Assembly (NCBI GenBank): GCA_017652965.1
Contig: JAGBZZ010000103.1
Location: forward strand, 1 to 12,387
Origin: Clostridia bacterium
Lineage (GTDB): Bacteria > Bacillota_A > Clostridia > Oscillospirales > CAG-272
Direction: 5' to 3'
Length of the DNA stretch: 12,387 nucleotides
A program made the translations under genes and the position numbers. Below are positions 7,086 through 12,387 of this stretch, in pieces; positions within the stretch are counted from its first letter, which is position 1, and each line of letters begins with the position of its first letter. The notes below the pieces were generated by a model, which did not search any database, had not been told where the DNA came from, and was given only the letters and a program-made list of their open reading frames with translations.

Positions 7086-7163
7086 CAAGGATCGGTATAC
7101 GGACGGTATCCCTTGCATATAGATGGTAGCACAGTACAAGAAAAATTTGGTGGAGGAACAGTC

Positions 7164-7706
7164 ATGGCAAAAATCTCATTTAAGGCAAAGCTCTTTTCTA
7201 AGGCGGGAAAACGGAATCTGATCATTTTCTGCGCCGTCCTTCTCATCGGGGTTGCCGTTTATCTGAATTATCAGTGGTTCTACCTTGCGGAGGGTGACCT
7301 CGGCTACGGAGACAACAATATGACGGGTGGCGACACGGGCGAGGGGACGGTCAACGTTTCGACCTATTTCAGCGCGACCCAGCTTTCCCGCCAGGAGGCA
7401 CGGGACGAGGCGCTGGAGGTGCTGCAAAGCGTGGTAGAGGGCGAGGATAGCTCGGATACCGCCAGGGCAGAGGCCATGGCCGAGATCAGCCGCATTGCCA
7501 AGGACATTGAGGATGAGGCTACCATCGAAAGCCTGGTTAAGGCCAAGGGCTTTGAAAACTGCGTGGCCGTCATCAGCGGGGATAAGGTCAACGTGGTGGT
7601 CTCCTCGCAGGAGGAGCTGGTATCCGCCGAGGTCGCCAGGATCAACGAGATCGTGTACGAGACGACCGGCATCCTGCCGACTACCGTGAAGATCATCAAA
7701 AAGTAA
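7164..7706 (+). CDS. spoIIIAH: Stage III sporulation protein AH, SpoIIQ-binding channel subunit
   Basis: A 180-residue protein with a basic N-terminus (KISFKAKLFSKAGKR), one membrane segment (about 18-36), then an intermembrane-space domain with YscJ/FliF-like character (FSATQLSRQEARDEALEVLQ, KGFENCVAVISGDKVNVVV). SpoIIIAH binds forespore SpoIIQ and bridges the two membranes. ATG at 7164 is chosen over an in-frame ATG at 7113 because GGAGG lies 7 bases upstream and the family begins with a short basic tail. The 78-bp gap after spoIIIAG is the largest in the operon. Its codon use is less GC-skewed than that of spoIIIAA-AG. A terminator follows. Confidence 0.93.
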   Translation: MAKISFKAKLFSKAGKRNLIIFCAVLLIGVAVYLNYQWFYLAEGDLGYGDNNMTGGDTGEGTVNVSTYFSATQLSRQEARDEALEVLQSVVEGEDSSDTARAEAMAEISRIAKDIEDEATIESLVKAKGFENCVAVISGDKVNVVVSSQEELVSAEVARINEIVYETTGILPTTVKIIKK

Positions 7707-7710
7707 AGCC

Positions 7711-7761
7711 GAAGAGGTGCCGCATTCCGACGTGGGGTGCGGCTCTTCTTTCTCTTTTTTT
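7711..7761 (+). terminator. Terminator of the spoIIIA operon
   Basis: GAAGAG..CCGCATTCC pairs with GGGGTGCGG..CTCTTC around a 5-nt loop, with one 3-base bulge and G-U pairs, followed by TTTCTCTTTTTTT. It begins 5 bases after the spoIIIAH stop and sits directly before the asd promoter. Confidence 0.85.
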
Positions 7762-7771
7762 GTGGGGGGAA

Positions 7772-7800
7772 TTGACATTTTGCGCGAGTTGTGTTATAAT
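7772..7800 (+). promoter_or_regulatory. Sigma-A promoter of asd
   Basis: TTGACA, 17-base spacer, TATAAT: a perfect vegetative consensus. Transcription would start near 7807, leaving a leader of only about 40 bases, too short for a lysine riboswitch. Confidence 0.93.
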
Positions 7801-7845
7801 TCACCATATCATAATACTGTACTATATTTATTTGGAGGATATACC

Positions 7846-8925
7846 ATGAAACTGAAAGCAGGTATCGTCGGTGCGACCGGTATGGTCGGTCAGCGCTTTG
7901 TCACGCTTCTTGCCAACCACCCCTATTTTGAGATCTCGGCCCTCATTGCCAGCGGCCGCAGTGCAGGCAAGACCTACGAGGAGGCCGTCGGTGACCGTTG
8001 GAAGCTGGAGGCCCCGATGCCCGAGTGCGTGAAGAAGATGGTCGTTCTGGATTCCGAGGACACCGCCGCCATTGCCGATGCCGCCGATTTCGTGTTCTGC
8101 GCTGTCAATATGCCGAAGGCCGAGGTCGTCGCGCTTGAGGAGCGCCTCGCCCGTGCCGAGCTGCCGGTCGTGTCGAACAACTCGGCCAACCGCTGGACGC
8201 CCGACGTCCCGATGATCATTCCCGAGGTCAATGCCGATCACCTTGCCGTTATTGCGGCACAGCGTGCCCGCCTTGGCACCACGCGCGGGTTTATCGCCGT
8301 AAAGCCCAACTGCTCGATCCAGAGCTACGTGCCCGCCCTTACCCCCCTGCTTCCCTGGAAGCCCACCCGTGTGGTCGCCACCACCTACCAGGCCATCAGC
8401 GGCGCAGGCAAGACCTTCCGTGAGTGGCCCGAGATGGTCGGCAACGTCATCCCCTTCATCGGCGGTGAGGAAGAGAAGAGCGAGCAGGAGCCGCTTCGCA
8501 TCTGGGGTCACATCGAAAACGGCGCCATCGTGAAGGCCGCCGCCCCCGTGATCACCACCCAGTGCATCCGTGTCCCTGTCATTGACGGTCACATGGCCGC
8601 CGTGTTTGTAGAGTTTGAGAAGAAGCCTGCCAAGGAAGAGATCCTTGAGGCCTGGCGCAGCTTCCGCGGCCGCCCGCAGGAGCTTGGGCTTCCGTCCGCA
8701 CCCGCGCAGTTCCTCACCTACTTTGAGGAGGAGAACCGCCCGCAGACCGCGCTTGACCGCGACATCTACGGCGGTATGGGCGTTGCCCTTGGCCGCCTGC
8801 GCGAGGACTTTATGTTTGACTACAAGTTTGTCGGCCTTTCGCACAACACCCTGCGCGGCGCGGCCGGCGGCGCGCTTCTGAACGCCGAGCTTCTTTACCG
8901 CGAGGGCTACATCACCGCAAAATAA
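7846..8925 (+). CDS. asd: Aspartate-semialdehyde dehydrogenase
   Basis: A 359-residue enzyme that reduces aspartyl-4-phosphate to aspartate-semialdehyde with NADPH, the branch point to lysine and diaminopimelate, threonine and methionine. NADP-binding loop GIVGATGMVGQRF (6-18); catalytic cysteine in VKPNCSIQS (C156); GAGKTF loop (186-191); CIRVPVIDGHMAAVFVEF (240-257) with R242 and active-site H249. The NCSIQ and AISGAGKTF motifs place it in the archaeal/fungal-like branch of the family rather than the Escherichia type. GGAGG lies 7 bases before ATG; the frame is open upstream to 7717 but that covers the promoter. Probably cotranscribed with the amidohydrolase gene 27 bp downstream. Confidence 0.95.
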   Translation: MKLKAGIVGATGMVGQRFVTLLANHPYFEISALIASGRSAGKTYEEAVGDRWKLEAPMPECVKKMVVLDSEDTAAIADAADFVFCAVNMPKAEVVALEERLARAELPVVSNNSANRWTPDVPMIIPEVNADHLAVIAAQRARLGTTRGFIAVKPNCSIQSYVPALTPLLPWKPTRVVATTYQAISGAGKTFREWPEMVGNVIPFIGGEEEKSEQEPLRIWGHIENGAIVKAAAPVITTQCIRVPVIDGHMAAVFVEFEKKPAKEEILEAWRSFRGRPQELGLPSAPAQFLTYFEEENRPQTALDRDIYGGMGVALGRLREDFMFDYKFVGLSHNTLRGAAGGALLNAELLYREGYITAK

Positions 8926-8952
8926 ATCCTGCTTGAAATAAGGAGATGGCTT

Positions 8953-9744
8953 ATGGCACGCGAGATCATTGACTTTCATACCCATCCGTGGCTTCGCCCC
9001 CAGGATAACATCTGCTACTTCCGCGATGAGATGTCGGGCGATCCTGCGGCGCTTTTCCGCTATGACCTTGAGCGGTGCGGCATCACCCGTGCGGCGGGTG
9101 CGCCTATCCGCCGCGGCTCAAAAACGCCGGAGGAATTTGTGGCCGACACCGTCCTTGCCAACGACGATGCCCTGAAGCTTGCCGAGGCGCTGGGGGATTT
9201 CTACATCCCCGGTATGACCGTCCACCCGGCCGACGTCCGCCTTTCCTGCGAGGAGATCGAGCGGATGCACAAGGCGGGTGTCAAGCTGATCGGCGAGCTG
9301 GTGCCCTATTGCTACGGCTGGGGTGCAGAGGGCTTCAACCACGAGGGGATGGACGAGATCCTGGATCTTGCCGAGCAGTACGGCATGGTCGTAAACTTCC
9401 ATTCCATGGGTGCGCGTGCCGATGAATACGACATGGTCAAGCGTCATCCCGGCGTTACCTTTGTAGGGGCGCACCCCGGTGAGCTGGTTACCTACCGCCG
9501 CCATATCGAGTGGATGCAGGAGCTGCCGAACTATTATCTCGATCTTTCCGGCACCGGGCTTTTCCGCCATCGGATGCTGGCGCACGGCGTTAGCGTTCTG
9601 GGTGCTGAGCGCTTCCTTTTCGGAAGTGACTATTCGGTCTGCTCGCCCGGGATGAACGTTGGCGGTGTGGAGTATGAGGCGATCACCGAGGAGGAAAAGG
9701 ATCTGATCTTCGCGGGGAATGCCAAGCGCCTGCTTTCTCTGTAA
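8953..9744 (+). CDS. Amidohydrolase_2-type metal-dependent hydrolase
   Basis: A 263-residue TIM-barrel hydrolase of the amidohydrolase superfamily. Visible metal-ligand candidates in order: DFHTH (H9, H11), GEL (E115, where some relatives have Lys), NFH (H150), GAHPGE (H174) and FGSDYS (D226). No signal peptide, so cytoplasmic. AAGGAGA lies 7 bases before the ATG. It follows asd at 27 bp with no terminator between, so the two form one transcript ended by the hairpin at 9751. The substrate cannot be read from sequence; relatives include decarboxylases and hydrolases of small cyclic or carboxylated compounds. Similar in class to the N-terminal half of the fusion protein at 10481, but the two are clearly diverged. 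Confidence 0.88.
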   Translation: MAREIIDFHTHPWLRPQDNICYFRDEMSGDPAALFRYDLERCGITRAAGAPIRRGSKTPEEFVADTVLANDDALKLAEALGDFYIPGMTVHPADVRLSCEEIERMHKAGVKLIGELVPYCYGWGAEGFNHEGMDEILDLAEQYGMVVNFHSMGARADEYDMVKRHPGVTFVGAHPGELVTYRRHIEWMQELPNYYLDLSGTGLFRHRMLAHGVSVLGAERFLFGSDYSVCSPGMNVGGVEYEAITEEEKDLIFAGNAKRLLSL

Positions 9745-9750
9745 GAAAAA

Positions 9751-9790
9751 GGGGATGCCCACGGAAAATTTTCGGGCATCTCCTTTTTTT
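9751..9790 (+). terminator. Terminator of the asd-amidohydrolase operon
   Basis: GGGGATGCCC pairs with GGGCATCTCC (10 bp, one G-U) and is followed by a run of seven T. It starts 6 bases after the amidohydrolase stop codon. Confidence 0.9.
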
Positions 9791-9900
9791 CTTTTTCCCG
9801 GGAAAGGGGTCGATTTCCCCGAAAAGCGGGGGCTTTTTCGCCGTTTTCCCATGTCTTTTCGGACTTTTTCAAAAAAAATAAAAAAATTATAAAAAACCTC
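9791..9900. other. Noncoding spacer with extra short hairpins and an A-rich tract
   Basis: No gene seen. It contains GGGAAA..TTTCCC, GGGG..CCCC and CCCCG-AAAAG-CGGGG (9817-9831, followed by GCTTTTT), mutually overlapping pairings that could act as a back-up terminator. From 9870 an A-rich stretch of about 28 bases precedes the tRNA promoter and resembles an UP element for strong stable-RNA transcription. Confidence 0.4.
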
Positions 9901-9929
9901 TTGACAAATCATCAAGACTTTGCTATAAT
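9901..9929 (+). promoter_or_regulatory. Sigma-A promoter of the tRNA operon
   Basis: TTGACA, 17-base spacer, TATAAT: perfect consensus, preceded by an A/T-rich run and placed 36 bases before the first tRNA. Confidence 0.93.
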
Positions 9930-9964
9930 GGTGAAGCCGTCAGAGAGACGGAGTGCGGGAGCAT

Positions 9965-10040
9965 GGGAGCATAGCTCAGCTGGGAGAGCATTTGCCTTAC
10001 AAGCAAAGGGTCAAAGGTTCGAGCCCTATTGTTCCCACCA
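9965..10040 (+). tRNA. tRNA-Val (UAC anticodon)
   Basis: A 76-nt cloverleaf. Acceptor GGGAGCA pairs with TGTTCCC (one G-U); D-stem GCTC/GAGC; anticodon stem TTTGC/GCAAA with loop CTTACAA, anticodon TAC at 9998-10000; T-loop TTCGAGC; discriminator A and encoded CCA. The T-stem AAAGG/CCTAT contains an A-A mismatch at its second pair, which is unusual but tolerable. First of four tRNAs on one transcript. Confidence 0.95.
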
Positions 10041-10073
10041 CTTTCATAAAATGGCAACACGTGTGCGAAAAAT

Positions 10074-10150
10074 GGCCTGGTAGCTCAGTTGGTTAGAGCG
10101 CTGCCCTGTCACGGCAGAGGTCGTGGGTTCGAGCCCCATCCGGGTCGCCA
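10074..10150 (+). tRNA. tRNA-Asp (GUC anticodon)
   Basis: A 77-nt cloverleaf. Acceptor GGCCTGG with CCGGGTC (two G-U pairs), anticodon stem CTGCC/GGCAG, loop CTGTCAC with anticodon GTC at 10108-10110, T-loop TTCGAGC, discriminator G as expected for Asp, CCA encoded. It lies 33 bases after tRNA-Val. Confidence 0.97.
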
Positions 10151-10154
10151 ATTC

Positions 10155-10230
10155 GCCTCTGTAGCTCAGTTGGTAGAGCATGTGACTGAAAATCACAGTG
10201 TCGTTGGTTCAATTCCGACCGGAGGCACCA
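10155..10230 (+). tRNA. tRNA-Phe (GAA anticodon)
   Basis: A 76-nt cloverleaf. Acceptor GCCTCTG with CGGAGGC, anticodon stem TGTGA/TCACA, loop CTGAAAA with anticodon GAA at 10188-10190, T-loop TTCAATT, discriminator A, CCA encoded. Only 4 bases separate it from tRNA-Asp. Confidence 0.97.
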
Positions 10231-10249
10231 GCGACCACGCGTCGCTTAT

Positions 10250-10325
10250 GCGGATTTAGCTCATTTGGTAGAGCGCCACCTTGCCAAGGTGGAGGTGGCG
10301 GGTTCGAGCCCCGTAATCCGCTCCA
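10250..10325 (+). tRNA. tRNA-Gly (GCC anticodon)
   Basis: A 76-nt cloverleaf. Acceptor GCGGATT with AATCCGC, anticodon stem CCACC/GGTGG, loop TTGCCAA with anticodon GCC at 10283-10285, T-loop TTCGAGC, discriminator T, CCA encoded. The 19-base spacer before it holds a small hairpin (GCGAC-CACGC-GTCGC, 10231-10245), possibly a processing site. Confidence 0.97.
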
Positions 10326-10359
10326 AAAAAAGTCGTATCATTTTGATACGACTTTTTTC
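10326..10359 (+). terminator. Terminator of the tRNA operon
   Basis: AAGTCGTATCA and TGATACGACTT form a perfect 11-bp stem with a 2-nt apex, preceded by an A-run and followed by a T-run of about six. It starts directly after the CCA of tRNA-Gly. Confidence 0.93.
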
Positions 10360-10422
10360 TTTCCCTGGGGTATCACGCGGTATCCAATAGGTGTCATTTT
10401 GGCGGCGGATTTTTCCCGGGAC

Positions 10423-10451
10423 TTGCTTTTTTCCTTCGGATATGCTATACT
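10423..10451 (+). promoter_or_regulatory. Sigma-A promoter of the fusion gene
   Basis: TTGCTT, 17-base spacer, TATACT, with an extended -10 TGC directly before it. A separate promoter after the tRNA terminator shows that the next gene is its own transcription unit. The rest of the spacer 10360-10480 shows no gene. Confidence 0.75.
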
Positions 10452-10480
10452 GACGGTATGAAAAAAAGGAGATTGCCCAT

Positions 10481-12172
10481 ATGAAGATCTTTGATATGCA
10501 TATCCATACCTACGGGCCGGAGTTTGACCGCGAGGCCATGCTTTCCGAAATGGAAAAGGCAGGGGTATACGGGGGCTGTATCTTTTCGCCTCCCCCTTGC
10601 GAATTCAACAGCAAAAGGGGCATGCCCTTCCTGCCGCGGCTTGAGCGCATCCTCGCCATCACCGAGGGATATCCCGACCGCCTCTTTCCGGTCCTTTGGA
10701 TCCATCCCGACGAGGAGGGCATCCTTGAGAACGTGAAGGTCGCCGCCGAGCGGGGGATCGCGGGCTTTAAGATCATTTGCAATGATTTTTATCCGTATGA
10801 GGATAAGTGCATGGCCCTCCTTACGGCGATCGCCTCTCTCGATAAGCCCGTCTTCTTCCACACCGGCATCCTTTACAGCGCGGTGGGGGAGACCCACTCC
10901 GAGTACAGCCGCCCCATACATTTTGAGCGGCTGGAGGAGATCCCCGGGCTCCGCTTCTCGATCGGGCATTGCGGCTGGCCGTGGATCGATGAGTGCCTGG
11001 CCCTCTACGGCCGGATGAGCTATCACCTGACGGCGGCAGGGAAGGATGCAAGACCCGCCGAGATGTTCCTTGACCTGACCCCGGGTGCCCCGATGGACCG
11101 CCGCGAGGAGATGCTCCGCAAGGTCTACCTCTTCGGGCAGAATACCACAAGCAACGTCCTCTTCGGCACCGACCAGGTCGCCGAGCGCTACACGGCCGAC
11201 GGCCCGGGCCGCTGGCTGAAGGCCGACACACGGATCTATGACAGCCTCGGCATCCGCGCCGAGGTTCGTGAGAAGACCTATTGCGACAACCTGATGCGCT
11301 TCCTCGGGAAGCAGGAATACCGCGACAAGTTCGTCCTGCGGATCTGGGGTACGAACCCCTATAGCGCCGAGGTGGCCCCCATCTGCGAGAAGTGGTATAA
11401 AAAGCTTGGCTTCCCCTCCGAGTACGATGCCGAGTTCTACGCCGCCCTCAAGAAATATCACATCTCGGATGCCATCTCGATCTCGACCTACGATCTTTCC
11501 GAGAAGGATGGCCTTCGCAACCTCCTCTCCTTCCTCTATCTGTGCGAGGGGCTTGCCAAGCGGTATGAGGAGCGGGGCATCCCCGAGGAGGTCCTGCTTG
11601 CGACCCTTCACGACCTCGTCCTTTGGACCGATGCCTGGTCGGACGTCAAGGGGGAGCTGTACCTTGGGGAGCTTCCTTGGCTTGCCCAGACGATGCGGAT
11701 GCGCCTTTTCCGCCTCGGGTCGCTTGAATTTATGGCCAACACCGCCAGTGCCGACTGTGAGGCCCTTGGCCTTAAGCGCGGTGACCCCATCGTGGAGGTG
11801 CATATCCCTGCGGGGGCTGACCTTTCCGAGGAGGCCGTCCGTGCCTCGCTCGAGGCGGCCGTTGCCTTCTTCCGGCAGTACGCCCCCGAGCATGCCTTCC
11901 GGCATTTCACCTGCCACTCCTGGCTGCTTGACCCCGCGCTGGATGCCCTCCTGCCGCCGACCTCCAATATCATCAGATTCCGCGATCTCTTCACGCCCAC
12001 GGAGGCGGAGGAGAGCTACGCCGCCCTTCGCTACGTCTTCCGCTGGAATACGAACCGCCGCAACCTTAAAAATGCCGTTCCCTCCTCCTCGTTTGCCGAG
12101 CGGATGAAAAAGTACGTCCTTGGCGGCGGTGTCCTGCACGAGGCCGGCGGTGTGATTGGGATTGAGCCTTAA
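10481..12172 (+). CDS. Amidohydrolase fused to GNAT-like acyltransferase-family domain
   Basis: A 563-residue two-domain protein. Residues 1 to about 277 are an Amidohydrolase_2 barrel with all expected ligand candidates: H7 and H9 (MHIHT), K97 (GFKI), H127 (FFHTG), H163 (IGHCG) and D231 (LFGTD). Residues about 300-563 match the stand-alone Firmicutes 'acyltransferase domain-containing protein' family (N-acyltransferase N-terminal plus GNAT-like C-terminal domains): WYKKLGFP opening, RMRLFRLGSLEF (406-417), HIPAGADLSEEAV (441-453), TCHSWLLDPALD (477-488), PTSNIIRF (493-500) and MKKYVLGGG near the end. AAAGGAGA precedes the ATG by about 8 bases. Single-gene unit with its own promoter and terminator. 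Cytoplasmic. Substrates are unknown; true acyl transfer by the C-terminal domain is inferred from fold family only. Confidence 0.87.
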   Translation: MKIFDMHIHTYGPEFDREAMLSEMEKAGVYGGCIFSPPPCEFNSKRGMPFLPRLERILAITEGYPDRLFPVLWIHPDEEGILENVKVAAERGIAGFKIICNDFYPYEDKCMALLTAIASLDKPVFFHTGILYSAVGETHSEYSRPIHFERLEEIPGLRFSIGHCGWPWIDECLALYGRMSYHLTAAGKDARPAEMFLDLTPGAPMDRREEMLRKVYLFGQNTTSNVLFGTDQVAERYTADGPGRWLKADTRIYDSLGIRAEVREKTYCDNLMRFLGKQEYRDKFVLRIWGTNPYSAEVAPICEKWYKKLGFPSEYDAEFYAALKKYHISDAISISTYDLSEKDGLRNLLSFLYLCEGLAKRYEERGIPEEVLLATLHDLVLWTDAWSDVKGELYLGELPWLAQTMRMRLFRLGSLEFMANTASADCEALGLKRGDPIVEVHIPAGADLSEEAVRASLEAAVAFFRQYAPEHAFRHFTCHSWLLDPALDALLPPTSNIIRFRDLFTPTEAEESYAALRYVFRWNTNRRNLKNAVPSSSFAERMKKYVLGGGVLHEAGGVIGIEP

Positions 12173-12183
12173 TGTAAACAAAA

Positions 12184-12238
12184 CTATATAAAAAGGAGAT
12201 ACCCTGCCAAGCGCAGAATATCTCCTTTTTTGTATAGC
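12184..12238 (+). terminator. Terminator after the fusion gene
   Basis: CTATATAAAAAGGAGATA pairs with TATCTCCTTTTTTGTATAG around a 17-nt loop; the 3' arm carries six T. The core stem AAAAAGGAGATA/TATCTCCTTTTT is perfect. It begins 11 bases after the stop codon. Because the stem is A/T at its base it may work in both directions. Confidence 0.88.
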
Positions 12239-12375
12239 TGTGGCCGAGCCGCGGCGAGTCGAACTTTTGCGGCGTGCCGCAAAAGCGCTGTGGGCTTTAG
12301 CCCCATGCGGAATCTGGGTGAGCAAAGAGAAAACGCCACGGTGCGGCGTTTTCTCGAAGCGAAGTCCTCGCCACA
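12239..12375. repeat. Structured noncoding element: three hairpins inside an inverted-repeat pair
   Basis: TGTGGCCGAG (12239-12248) is complementary to CTCGCCACA (12367-12375) with one bulged C. Enclosed are a 9-bp stem (12264-12272 with 12277-12285), a small GGGC/GCCC stem (12292-12303) and a perfect 11-bp stem (12327-12337 with 12345-12355). No plausible coding frame explains it. It could be a dispersed intergenic repeat (MITE- or REP-like) or a structured RNA; I cannot test copy number from one window. Confidence 0.5.
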
Positions 12376-12387
12376 AGGAGTTGAAGG

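Noticed and set aside
7801..7845. Lysine riboswitch upstream of asd
   Set aside because: The leader after the promoter is only about 40 bases and shows none of the required helices.
7828..8985. 385-residue minus-strand frame opposite asd
   Set aside because: Asd on the plus strand has all catalytic motifs and its own promoter; the antisense frame is Gly/Asp/His-rich and unlike any family I know.
9901..10083. Short open frames across the tRNA genes
   Set aside because: They overlap clear tRNA cloverleaves and have no coding character.
12190..12231. Ribosome binding site AAAAAGGAGATA suggesting a small downstream gene
   Set aside because: The purine run is one arm of a perfect terminator stem and no start codon with a coding frame follows.
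10445..12376. 643-residue open frame on the minus strand
   Set aside because: Shadow of the fusion gene in GC-rich DNA; it also runs through a terminator, a promoter and the structured element.

Overview
The window reads as chromosome from an endospore-forming member of the Clostridia (Bacillota) with GC-rich coding regions. The evidence is a complete eight-gene spoIIIA operon, an AbrB-type regulator, near-consensus sigma-A promoters, U-tract terminators and four tRNA genes that all encode their CCA end. I see no phage, transposase or CRISPR content. An uncultured gut lineage is plausible, but this is inference from protein style only.

Left part (1-2984), minus strand. Reading away from a consensus promoter at 2956-2984 are three genes: an AbrB-like regulator with a C-terminal zinc ribbon, a membrane-anchored protein with two N-terminal zinc ribbons, and a zinc-ribbon plus leucine-rich-repeat (BspA-like) protein cut by the window's left edge. 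A hairpin with a U-tract sits between the first two genes and ends next to the ribosome binding site of the second, so downstream expression may be attenuated.

Centre (3035-7761), plus strand. spoIIIAA-AB-AC-AD-AE-AF-AG-AH is complete and tightly packed, with several start/stop overlaps (two of them TTGA, one ATGA). Its products form the SpoIIIA channel, which links mother cell and forespore during engulfment. spoIIIAA lacks its own Shine-Dalgarno but is preceded by a well-signalled 16-residue GTG reading frame that ends just inside it. A strong terminator closes the operon.

Right-centre (7772-9790), plus strand. A consensus sigma-A promoter drives asd (aspartate-semialdehyde dehydrogenase; lysine, threonine, methionine and cell-wall precursor supply) followed at 27 bp by an amidohydrolase, then a terminator.

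Right (9901-12238), plus strand. A tRNA operon (Val-UAC, Asp-GTC, Phe-GAA, Gly-GCC) has its own consensus promoter and terminator. After it comes a separately promoted gene for an unusual two-domain protein: an amidohydrolase fused to a GNAT-like acyltransferase-family domain. It too ends in a strong terminator.

Far right (12239-12387) is noncoding and densely structured: three hairpins enclosed by a long-range inverted repeat. This and the fusion protein are the two most unusual items in the window.
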